From positions 1 to 39,131 of the forward strand of contig JADLHU010000075.1 in assembly GCA_020848655.1 (NCBI GenBank): a DNA stretch of 39,131 nucleotides. The letters run 5' to 3'. Below, in pieces: positions 9,350 through 17,316 of the stretch. How positions within the stretch are numbered: the first letter of the stretch is position 1; each line of letters opens with the position of its first letter. Source of the stretch: Novosphingobium sp. Lineage in GTDB: Bacteria > Pseudomonadota > Alphaproteobacteria > Sphingomonadales > Sphingomonadaceae. The notes below the pieces were generated by a model. It worked only from the letters and a program-made list of their open reading frames with translations, was not told the DNA's origin and did no database searches. A program made the position numbers and the translations under genes.

Positions 9350-10039
9350 TCACCCCATGATCCATTCGACGGCGGCGTCGGAATGGATGCGCGTGCAATC
9401 ATAGATCGGCAGGACGTTGGCATCGACATCGACGATCATTTCCAGCTCGGTGCAGCCCAGCACGATGGCTTCGGCGCCGTCCTGTTCCAGATGGGTGATG
9501 ATCGTTTTCAGCTCTCGCTCGGCCTGGCGCGTGGCCTTGCCGACAATCAGATCCCCATAGATGATCCGGTCGAGCGTTTCGACGAAGCCCATTTCGGGCG
9601 GCAGCAGTTCGATATCGCGCGCGATCAGCTTCTGGCGGTAGAAACTTTCCACCATGACGTTGCGCGTGCCCAGCACCGCCGCCTTGCGGATGCCGTCCTT
9701 GGCCATGCGTTCGCCCACGCATTCGGCGATGTGCAGCACCGGCACGGAAACCGCCGCCGCCACCGCATCGTAGACCTTGTGCATCGAATTGGCGCCGATC
9801 ACGATCGCGGTGGCCCCGGCCGTTTCCAGCCTTTGCGCGGAGGCGACCAGCACTTCGCCCGCGCGCTTCCAGTCTGCCGCGCCCGAAAGGCGCACCAGAT
9901 CGGAATAGTCCAGGCTTTCGATCAGCAATGGCGCGCTGGCATTGCCGCCGGCGCGGGCCTGCACGCCGCGATTGATGTGATCGTAATAGGTGCGGGTGGA
10001 ATACCAGCTCATCCCGCCGATGAGGCCGAGTTTTCGCAT
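9350..10039 (-). CDS. Aspartate/glutamate racemase family protein (YgeA-like)
   Basis: A cofactor-independent amino-acid racemase of 229 residues, the size of E. coli YgeA. The start at MRKLGLIGGMSW follows an AAAGGA site; the longer frame back to 10141 overlaps the next gene and is rejected. The second catalytic cysteine is Cys196 in VLGCTELEM. The first catalytic position, cysteine in classic members and threonine in YgeA as I recall it, is Ser85 in IGANSMHKV. Substrate and product are therefore uncertain. It heads a probable operon with the dGTPase-like and Rossmann genes. Confidence 0.88.
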   Translation of the reverse strand: MRKLGLIGGMSWYSTRTYYDHINRGVQARAGGNASAPLLIESLDYSDLVRLSGAADWKRAGEVLVASAQRLETAGATAIVIGANSMHKVYDAVAAAVSVPVLHIAECVGERMAKDGIRKAAVLGTRNVMVESFYRQKLIARDIELLPPEMGFVETLDRIIYGDLIVGKATRQAERELKTIITHLEQDGAEAIVLGCTELEMIVDVDANVLPIYDCTRIHSDAAVEWIMG

Positions 10040-10116
10040 GGGGACTATCCTTTCAGGCAAGGTGCCCCGCGCGAACGGCGGGAGCGGGACGGCCGGGCGC
10101 GCGGGCTTGGGACCGT

Positions 10117-10419
10117 CTAACGCGCCAAGCCGGTGGCGCAAAGCGCCGCCGAACTGGCGGTGACGGCAATCGCCTCGGTATCGCCGACGCGGCGCACCGC
10201 GACGACATAATCGGCAAGCGAGCGTTTTTCGCCCTCAAGCCGTTCAAGCTTGCGCAACTGGGCGATCGACAGGCGATCGACCATGCGCCCCGCCATGCAT
10301 TCGGCATTGCGTTCCGAAAGCCCGGCATCGAGCAAGGCCGAGCGGACCCGGCTTTCCGCGATCTTCTGGACGCAGCCGGTGGCCGCCAGCAAGGCGGCCA
10401 CGACAAGCACGCGACGCAT
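10117..10419 (-). CDS. Small putative lipoprotein, unknown function
   Basis: A 100-residue protein beginning MRRVLVVAALLAATGC. This is a short signal sequence ending in a lipobox (AATGC) with the lipidated cysteine at residue 16. The mature part is helical and charged, with AESRVRSALLDAGLSERNAECMA and a second cysteine pattern that includes the C-terminal CATGLAR. Its ATG shares one base with the TGA of the aa3 oxidase subunit IV gene (TGATG), so translation is probably coupled. I do not recognise a named family. Confidence 0.75.
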   Translation of the reverse strand: MRRVLVVAALLAATGCVQKIAESRVRSALLDAGLSERNAECMAGRMVDRLSIAQLRKLERLEGEKRSLADYVVAVRRVGDTEAIAVTASSAALCATGLAR

Positions 10420-10541
10420 CAGGCGATCAGCACGACCACCAGGGCGGCGGCAGCCACTGCGACCGCGGTGCCCCACTTCAGGAAGACCAGGAAGCCGCCA
10501 TCGGTTTCCTGCGCGGCGCGGATGTCGTTGCCAGATGCCAT
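10419..10541 (-). CDS. aa3-type cytochrome c oxidase subunit IV (small)
   Basis: A 40-residue single-span membrane protein, MASGNDIRAAQETDGGF followed by LVFLKWGTAV and a hydrophobic helix to the C-terminus. The N-terminal MASGND, a W in the F-x-x-x-x-KWG segment and one transmembrane helix match the short bacterial aa3 oxidase subunit IV family (COX_aa3_subunitIV type). Such subunits pack on the edge of the oxidase without redox centres. No other oxidase gene lies nearby. A GGGGAA site precedes the ATG. It overlaps the following lipoprotein gene by one base. Confidence 0.85.
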   Translation of the reverse strand: MASGNDIRAAQETDGGFLVFLKWGTAVAVAAAALVVVLIA

Positions 10542-10737
10542 GTCACTGTTCCCCGGAATATTGTTTGGTGCTGGCTGCCGTCTCTATCGCCCGTCGCCGC
10601 GACGCTCAAGGGGTTAGCGGATCGGGCCGGCGATGGCGCCAACCCGTCCGAACCCGCCCTTAGCCTTAATCCCGTCTTTACCCGGACGCGGTATGCCCGG
10701 TTTCCACTCACGGGGATGGGACCGCGCGGATCAGATC

Positions 10738-12159
10738 ATGGCGGATTTCGAGCAGCGCCTGCTCATGCTTATCGACGACGAGCCGGCCCAGTGCCGGCTG
10801 ATCACCGCGCTTGCGGCGCGTGAAGGCTGGCGCACGATCATAGCTCGCGACCCGGAAACGGCGATCGCCATGCTCGGCACCCGCCAGGGCATGCAGCTCA
10901 ACGCGATCATCCTCGATCAGTGGGTGCCCGGCGACGATGCCTGCGCGCTGATCGCCGAACTCAAGGCCCGCCGCCCCGCCCTGCCCATCCTGATGCTGAC
11001 GACCAGCGCCTCGCCGCTGCTGGCGGTGGAAGCGATGCGCGCCGGCGCCACCGACTATCTGGTCAAACCCGTCGCGCCGGACCGGCTGATGCAGGCGCTG
11101 CGCGCGGCCACTGTGCGCGAGGCCCCGCGCGACGAACTGGCCCCGCTGACCGAAAAGATCACCACGACGCCCGACTTCGAATCGATGATCGGCGCCGCGC
11201 CCACTTTCCGCGCCGCGCTCGCGGTCGCCGCCAAGGCCGCGCGCAACCACAGCCCGGTGCTGATCGAGGGCGAAAGCGGCACCGGCAAGGAAATGCTGAT
11301 CCGCGCGATCCACGCCGCCAGCCCGCGCTCGCGCATGCCGCTGCGCATCTTGAACATCGGCGGCATGCCGATCAATTCGATCGAATCGGTGCTCTTCGGG
11401 CATGAAAAGGGCGCGTTCACCGGCGCGTTCGAGCGCCAGATCGGCGCGCTCCAGCATTGCGACGGCGGCACGCTGGCCATCGACGAGATCGATCGCCTGC
11501 CCGTTTCGGTGCAGGAACGGCTGATCGATTCGCTGACTCGCGGCGATGTGCGCCCGATCGGCGCGAACTACAGCTACAAGGTGGATGTCCGCCTGCTGAC
11601 CGCCAGCAACCTGCCGCTGCGCGACCTGGTTTCCGCCGGGCATTTCCTGCCCGAACTGCTCCAGCACATCTCGCCGGTCACGGTGGCGCTGCCGCCGCTG
11701 CGCGAGCGGGCGGGCGACATTCCGGCGCTGTGCCGCTATTTCCTGACCCGGATCGGCGAACAGCCGGGGCTGCGGCCGCTGGGCATCACCGATGGCGCGC
11801 TGGCGCTGCTCGCCGCGTTCGACTGGCCGGGCAACGTCCGCCAGCTTCAGGCGGTGCTGTTCCGCGCCGCCGTGTTCTGCGATGGCGATGCCCTGACGGC
11901 AGACGATTTCCCCCAGCTTTCCAATATCCTGGGCACCGAGAACCACGCCGCCACGCAATCCATGCAGGAAGGCGGCGGCGTGATGCTCTACACGTCCGAT
12001 GGCAACTTGCGCCCGCTGGAAGAGATCGAGGCCGACGTCATCCGCCTCGCCATCGGCCTCTATCGCGGCCGCATGACCGAAGTCGCCCGCCGCCTCGGCA
12101 TCGGCCGCTCGACGCTGTACCGCAAGCTCAGCGAACTGGGCATCGACAACGCGGCCTGA
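10738..12159 (+). CDS. Sigma-54-dependent response regulator (NtrC family)
   Basis: A 473-residue activator. The receiver domain (about 7-125) has the acidic pair Asp13-Asp14, phospho-acceptor Asp60 and Lys110. The AAA+ domain carries Walker A GESGTGKE (178-185), the sigma-54 contact loop GAFTGA (225-230) and Walker B GGTLAIDEID (243-252). A Fis-type helix-turn-helix (TEVARRLGIGRSTLYRKL) lies at the C-terminus. It should open RpoN promoters when phosphorylated. The start is placed at MADFEQRLLMLIDDEP because the upstream 35 codons lack conserved features. No sensor kinase gene is adjacent. Confidence 0.94.
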   Translation: MADFEQRLLMLIDDEPAQCRLITALAAREGWRTIIARDPETAIAMLGTRQGMQLNAIILDQWVPGDDACALIAELKARRPALPILMLTTSASPLLAVEAMRAGATDYLVKPVAPDRLMQALRAATVREAPRDELAPLTEKITTTPDFESMIGAAPTFRAALAVAAKAARNHSPVLIEGESGTGKEMLIRAIHAASPRSRMPLRILNIGGMPINSIESVLFGHEKGAFTGAFERQIGALQHCDGGTLAIDEIDRLPVSVQERLIDSLTRGDVRPIGANYSYKVDVRLLTASNLPLRDLVSAGHFLPELLQHISPVTVALPPLRERAGDIPALCRYFLTRIGEQPGLRPLGITDGALALLAAFDWPGNVRQLQAVLFRAAVFCDGDALTADDFPQLSNILGTENHAATQSMQEGGGVMLYTSDGNLRPLEEIEADVIRLAIGLYRGRMTEVARRLGIGRSTLYRKLSELGIDNAA

Positions 12160-12210
12160 GGCCTTGCGCCGATCCCGGCAAAGCCGGGGGAAGCAGCGCG
12201 CGGGTACTCT

Positions 12211-12246
12211 GGATTGCCGCGGGGCTGCGCCCCTCGCAATGACGAA
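12211..12246. repeat. Palindromic intergenic repeat between convergent genes
   Basis: ATTGC (12213-12217) and GCAAT (12236-12240) enclose a GGGG/CCCC stem, giving GATTGCCGCGGGG-CTGCG-CCCC-TCGCAAT-GACG. From memory, this 'GGATTGC...GCAATGACG' sequence type is a dispersed repeat in many alphaproteobacterial genomes. It lies between the stops of the response regulator and folP. A weaker hairpin (AAACCG 12269-12274, CGGTTT 12284-12289) sits against the folP stop. Confidence 0.65.
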
Positions 12247-12288
12247 GAAACTGGGTGTCTTCAGTCTTAAACCGAGCGCTATCCGGTT

Positions 12289-13389
12289 TTAAAGCGGCGG
12301 CATCTGGGCGAAATCGGTCAGCGCCGCGTCGCGCAGGCCGCGCCACACGTGCATCGCCTGCACCGTTTCGGGCACATCGTGGACGCGCACCAGTTGCGCG
12401 CCGGCCTCCATCGCCCGCATCGCCAGCAGCAGCGATCCGCCAAGCCGCCGGTGCGCCGGCGCTTCGTTCGAAAGCGCGCCGATCATCCGCTTGCGGCTGG
12501 CCCCCACCAGCAGCGGCTGGCCCAGCGCGTGGAACAGCGGCAGCGCGTTGACCAGCGCCAGGTTGTCCGCCAGCGACTTGCCGAAGCCGATGCCGGGATC
12601 GAGCACGATATGCGCGCGCGCGATGCCCGCCGCCAGCGCCGCATCGCGCCGCTCGCGCAGCCAGTCGAACACATCGAGCACCACATCGTCATAGGCCGCG
12701 CCGGCATGAAGATCCTCGCCATCGCCCGGCGCGTGCATCAGCACCACCGGCGCACCGCTGCGCGCGGCGATTTCGATCGCGCGCGGATCGTGGCGCAATG
12801 CGGAAACATCGTTGATGATGTGTGCGCCCGCGTCCAGCGCCGCTGCCATCACCGCGCCGCGCCGCGTGTCGATGCTGATCGCCGCGCCCGCCGCCGCCAG
12901 CCGCTCGATCGCGGGGACGACACGCTTGATCTCGTCGCCTTCCCAGACCGCCGCCGCGCCGGGGCGAGTCGATTCGCCGCCCACGTCGATCATCGCCGCG
13001 CCCGCTTCCAGCATCGCGGCGGCGTGGGCGTTGGCGACCTCGGGATTGTCCATGAACTTCCCGCCATCGGAAAAACTGTCAGGCGTGACGTTGAGGATGC
13101 CCAGCACTTGCGGCTGGTCCAGCCGGATCGTGCGCGCCCCGCACTGGAGCGGCGCATGAATGCGGCGCAGATCGTCCCACTGAACTTGCGCATCGTGCGG
13201 CAGGCCGGGCAGCGCCGCTTCGAGTTCGGGCACCGAGAACCGCCGCCGTGAAACGACCTGGCCATCCGCCCGCTCTATCAGCGCGAAACGGCTGGCATAG
13301 ACCAGCCCGCCGGCCAGCCGGATCGCCTCGCCGTCCTCGCTCTGCGGGCTGTCGGCCAGCGCGATGGGGCGGATGTAAAGCGATGTCAT
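12289..13389 (-). CDS. folP: Dihydropteroate synthase
   Basis: Condenses p-aminobenzoate with hydroxymethyl-dihydropterin diphosphate in folate synthesis. The TIM-barrel signatures are clear: LGILNVTPDSFSDGG and GGESTRPGA, followed by the later SIDTRR and GASRKRMIG segments. At 366 residues it is about 80 longer than E. coli FolP. The excess is an N-terminal region (about residues 1-90) before the barrel, whose role is unknown. Downstream of ccrM on the same strand, 46 bases separate the ccrM stop from the folP start. Confidence 0.96.
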   Translation of the reverse strand: MTSLYIRPIALADSPQSEDGEAIRLAGGLVYASRFALIERADGQVVSRRRFSVPELEAALPGLPHDAQVQWDDLRRIHAPLQCGARTIRLDQPQVLGILNVTPDSFSDGGKFMDNPEVANAHAAAMLEAGAAMIDVGGESTRPGAAAVWEGDEIKRVVPAIERLAAAGAAISIDTRRGAVMAAALDAGAHIINDVSALRHDPRAIEIAARSGAPVVLMHAPGDGEDLHAGAAYDDVVLDVFDWLRERRDAALAAGIARAHIVLDPGIGFGKSLADNLALVNALPLFHALGQPLLVGASRKRMIGALSNEAPAHRRLGGSLLLAMRAMEAGAQLVRVHDVPETVQAMHVWRGLRDAALTDFAQMPPL

Positions 13390-13435
13390 GGCCGGCTATC
13401 GCCCTTGCGCGGGGGTAACGGGTTCGGAAGCCGGC

Positions 13436-14614
<1,179 letters not shown>

Positions 14615-14621
14615 CTAGGGT

Positions 14622-14827
14622 GAGTCCTCATGGAGTCCACGTCAAGCCGCGACTCCGCGGGAATCCTGACATGGCGTGGTTAAGAAGCGATAAACCGACG
14701 CGAACGAAACGGGCACGACACTGCATGTTGAGTCCCGGCGATTCGATGGGACTCGATATCTGGTGCCCGCCCGATACTGCCATTTTGGCGAGAATATTTT
14801 CGCCCCCTTGGCGCCCAGGCCCGACTC
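14622..14827. promoter_or_regulatory. Cluster of eight GANTC methylation sites upstream of ccrM
   Basis: GANTC occurs at 14622, 14633, 14651, 14661, 14730, 14740, 14750 and 14823 (first base of each). At about 66% GC, roughly 0.65 would be expected in 206 bp. Three sites (14730-14754) are spaced by exactly 10 bp, 14651/14661 also by 10, and 14622/14633 by 11, so they lie on one helix face. The four proximal sites fall in the probable promoter/leader of ccrM. Caulobacter ccrM also has GANTC sites in its promoter region, so self-regulation by methylation is a reasonable inference. Confidence 0.85.
14680..14694 (-). promoter_or_regulatory. CtrA-like binding box upstream of ccrM
   Basis: Read on the minus strand, the site is TTTA-TCGCTTC-TTAACCAC. 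The CtrA consensus is TTAA-N7-TTAAC; one base of the left half differs and the right half is perfect. It lies about 95 bases before the ccrM start, between the two groups of GANTC sites. CtrA activates ccrM in Caulobacter; the function here is inferred. Confidence 0.6.
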
Positions 14828-14851
14828 GGCGCCGGCGAAGCGGTCAGGCAA

Positions 14852-15487
14852 TCACCGAACGGGCACCAAACGGGCGACCGGCGCGAAGCTGCGGCGGTGA
14901 TGCGGCGTGGGTCCGTGCTGGCGCAAGGCCGCCATATGTTCGCGCGTGCCATAGCCCGCGTTGCGATCCCAGCCATAGTGCGGATGCGCCTCGGCCAGCG
15001 CGCGCATCAGCCGGTCGCGGTGCTCCTTGGCGATGATCGATGCGGCGGAAATGCACGGTTCGATGCCATCGCCGCCCACGATCGCGCGGGCCGGCCAGCG
15101 CCAATGCGCGCAGCGGCCGGCGGGGGTCAGGTTGCCATCGATCAGCACTTCGGCCGGATCGGCGCCCAGTTGCGCGCACAAGTCCTGCACGGCGAGCGAC
15201 ATCGCCAGCATCGTCGCCCCGAAGATGTTGATACGGTCGATCTCGTCCACGTCGACCACGCCCACCGCCCAGCGACATGTCTGCCGGATCGCGGTTTCCA
15301 GCACGGCCCGGCGCTTGCCGCTCAGCTTCTTGGAATCGTCCAGCCCTTGCGGGCATGGATCGCCCAGCAGCACCGCGGCGGCGACCACCGGCCCCGCCAG
15401 CGGTCCGCGCCCCGCCTCGTCCACGCCGATCACCAGCGGTGTCGGGCCTTGGACGCGGCGCTCGTCGATTTGCGTGGTGGCGCTCAT
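14852..15487 (-). CDS. rnhB: Ribonuclease HII
   Basis: Cleaves RNA in RNA-DNA hybrids and at single ribonucleotides in DNA. The protein is 211 residues from MSATTQIDERR. The longer frame back to 15736 has no conserved sequence. The type 2 RNase H motif VIGVDEAGRGPLAGPV supplies the first catalytic Asp-Glu pair. The DDSKKLS segment, ISAASIIAKEHRD and the terminal HPHYGWDRNAGYGT-type region are all present. It lies upstream of ccrM in the same direction with a 267-bp gap. Confidence 0.96.
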   Translation of the reverse strand: MSATTQIDERRVQGPTPLVIGVDEAGRGPLAGPVVAAAVLLGDPCPQGLDDSKKLSGKRRAVLETAIRQTCRWAVGVVDVDEIDRINIFGATMLAMSLAVQDLCAQLGADPAEVLIDGNLTPAGRCAHWRWPARAIVGGDGIEPCISAASIIAKEHRDRLMRALAEAHPHYGWDRNAGYGTREHMAALRQHGPTPHHRRSFAPVARLVPVR

Positions 15488-15644
15488 GCTCGTTTCATCC
15501 TGCCTGCCACGATATTCCCCGTCCGCCCCGCGCTCGCAAGCCATGGCCGCGCGCGCGCCGGGGATAAGCGCCGGCCTTGCCACAGGCTGGCGAAGGTGAA
15601 TTCGGTCGACATTCCCCGCGCGTGATCCTATCGGCGCGCGGCCC

Positions 15645-16154
15645 ATGGCCAATATTATTCCCCTGTCCGATGTCGACCCCGCGCTGATCGAAGCGCTGCT
15701 CGATCGCGCCTTCGAACCCGATCGCCACAAGCGCACGGCCTACAAGGTGCGCGAGGGGACACAGTGGCTGCCCGGCCTCAGCTTCGCCGCACTGGACGAG
15801 GACGACATGCTGGTCGGCACGATCCAGTGCTGGCCGGTAGCCCTGACCGACGCAAACGGCCGGCCCCACCCGATGATCATGGTCGGCCCGGTCGCGGTCG
15901 TGCCCGACGAACAGGGCCGGGGCTTCGGCAAGGCGCTGATGGTGGCCAGCCTCGCCGCGCTCAGCCCGCAGGCGCCGCTGCCGCAAGTGATGATCGGCGA
16001 TCCCGAATACTACGGCCGGTTCTGGGGCTTCAGCAATGCGCCCACCGCCGGATGGACGCTGCCCGGCCCGTGGGAGCCGCGCCGCCTGCTGGTGCGCTGC
16101 GACAATCCCGACGTCCTCCCGCGTCAGGGCGTGCTGGGGCCTTGGCGCGGCTGA
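15645..16154 (+). CDS. GNAT-family N-acetyltransferase
   Basis: A 169-residue protein with the acetyl-CoA binding motif A at VAVVPDEQGRGFGKALM (the Q-G-R-G-F-G turn). The following MIGDPEYYGRFWGFSNAP resembles the 'GDPxYYxRFGF' segment of the YhbS/predicted N-acetyltransferase group. The acceptor substrate is unknown. It starts 157 bases from rnhB in the opposite direction and is followed after 23 bases by the DUF1285 gene, so it probably heads a run of rightward genes. Confidence 0.88.
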   Translation: MANIIPLSDVDPALIEALLDRAFEPDRHKRTAYKVREGTQWLPGLSFAALDEDDMLVGTIQCWPVALTDANGRPHPMIMVGPVAVVPDEQGRGFGKALMVASLAALSPQAPLPQVMIGDPEYYGRFWGFSNAPTAGWTLPGPWEPRRLLVRCDNPDVLPRQGVLGPWRG

Positions 16155-16177
16155 CCTGATCTGGCAGGGCATGCGCC

Positions 16178-16723
16178 ATGCCGTATGAGCCGCCGCCCGA
16201 ACTTGCCGCCCTGTCGCTGGCCGAGATCGCCGATCTCGTCGCCAGACGCCGGCTGCCGCCGGTCGATCAGTGGCAACCCGCGCACAGCGGCGACAGCCTG
16301 ATGCGAATCGCCGCCGACGGACGCTGGTTCCACGATGGCGGCGAAGTGACTCGCCCGGCCATGGTCCGCGCCTTCGCCTCGCTGCTGGTGCGCGACGAAG
16401 ATGGCCAGCACTGGCTGGTCACGCCGCAGGAAAAGCTCTCGATCGCGGTGGAGGACGCGGCGTTCATCGCTGTCGACGTCAAGCAGGATGGCGATGCGCT
16501 GGCCTTTCGCCTCAACACCGACGATCTCGTCGTCGCCGGGCCGGACCACCCGATCCGCGCGGCGGGCGATCCCGATACGCCCGCGCTCTACCTGGGCGTG
16601 CGGCACGGCACCGAAGCCAGACTGAACCGCAGCACTTACGGACAACTGATTGAAATCGCGCTGGAAGGTCACGGCCTTGCGATCACCAGCCAGGGCATGC
16701 GCTTTTCGCTGGTGCCGGCATGA
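16178..16723 (+). CDS. DUF1285 family protein
   Basis: A 181-residue soluble protein of the DUF1285 family, recognised by the order RIAADGRWFHDGGEVTRPAMVRAFASLL, then HWLVTPQEKLSIAVEDAAFIAVDV and a C-terminal YGQLIEIAL. The biochemical function of the family is not established. It overlaps the NUDIX gene by four bases (ATGA). That gene order, DUF1285 followed by CoA pyrophosphatase and the CCA enzyme, is what I recall from other sphingomonads and related bacteria. Confidence 0.85.
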   Translation: MPYEPPPELAALSLAEIADLVARRRLPPVDQWQPAHSGDSLMRIAADGRWFHDGGEVTRPAMVRAFASLLVRDEDGQHWLVTPQEKLSIAVEDAAFIAVDVKQDGDALAFRLNTDDLVVAGPDHPIRAAGDPDTPALYLGVRHGTEARLNRSTYGQLIEIALEGHGLAITSQGMRFSLVPA

Positions 16724-17316
16724 GCGCGCTGGAAGCCCGCATTGCCGAACTGTTCCACACCGGCCACGCGCTGGAGAATGTCGATCTCCAGCATGACAGC
16801 CGCGTCGCCCCGGACGCCACCGGCCTGCGCGCGGCGGCGGTGTTGGCCGCGATCACCGATGGTCCGCAACCGGGCATCCTCCTGATCCATCGCCCGTCGA
16901 ACATGCGCGCCCATCCGGGCCAGATCGCCCTGCCGGGCGGCAAGCTCGATCCCGGCGAAACGCCGGTCGAGGCCGCGCTGCGCGAAGCCAACGAGGAACT
17001 CGGCATCCGCGACGAGGACGTGCGCGTGATCGGCGCGAGCGACCGCTACCGCACCGCCTCGGGCTATGACATCACGCCGGTCGTCGCGCTGGTGCCGCCC
17101 GATATCGAACTTCATCCCAATCCTACGGAAGTGGCGCAATGGTTTGAAGCGCCGCTCGATTTCCTGTTCGATCCGGCCAACCACATCCGCCATACCGGGC
17201 ACTTCAACGGCGCCTTGCACAGCTATTGGGGCATCCAGTGGCACGAACACCGCATCTGGGGCGTGACCGCCGGCATCCTCGTCAACCTGTCGCGCCGGCT
17301 GCGCTGGCATGGCTGA
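16720..17316 (+). CDS. CoA pyrophosphatase, NUDIX family
   Basis: A 198-residue NUDIX hydrolase. The NUDIX box runs from Gly74 through REANEELGI (88-96), with the pattern G-x5-E-x7-R-E-x2-E-E-x-G-I intact. The preceding LLIHRPSNMRAHPGQIALPGG matches the UPF0035/CoA-diphosphatase signature. The enzyme is therefore expected to hydrolyse CoA or its derivatives to phosphopantetheine and 3',5'-ADP. Translation is probably coupled to DUF1285 upstream (4-base overlap) and to the CCA enzyme downstream (8-base overlap). Confidence 0.93.
   Translation: MSALEARIAELFHTGHALENVDLQHDSRVAPDATGLRAAAVLAAITDGPQPGILLIHRPSNMRAHPGQIALPGGKLDPGETPVEAALREANEELGIRDEDVRVIGASDRYRTASGYDITPVVALVPPDIELHPNPTEVAQWFEAPLDFLFDPANHIRHTGHFNGALHSYWGIQWHEHRIWGVTAGILVNLSRRLRWHG

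Noticed and set aside
7046..10120. A very long plus-strand open frame (1024 codons) across the riboswitch, Rossmann, dGTPase and racemase genes
   Set aside because: It is antisense to well-recognised genes and its translation is rich in Arg, His and Gln without any family motif, as expected for a shadow frame in GC-rich DNA.
14642..14851. Possible 69-residue gene between rnhB and ccrM
   Set aside because: It would need a TTG start directly at the rnhB stop, has no ribosome site and no recognisable features; the region is better explained as regulatory.
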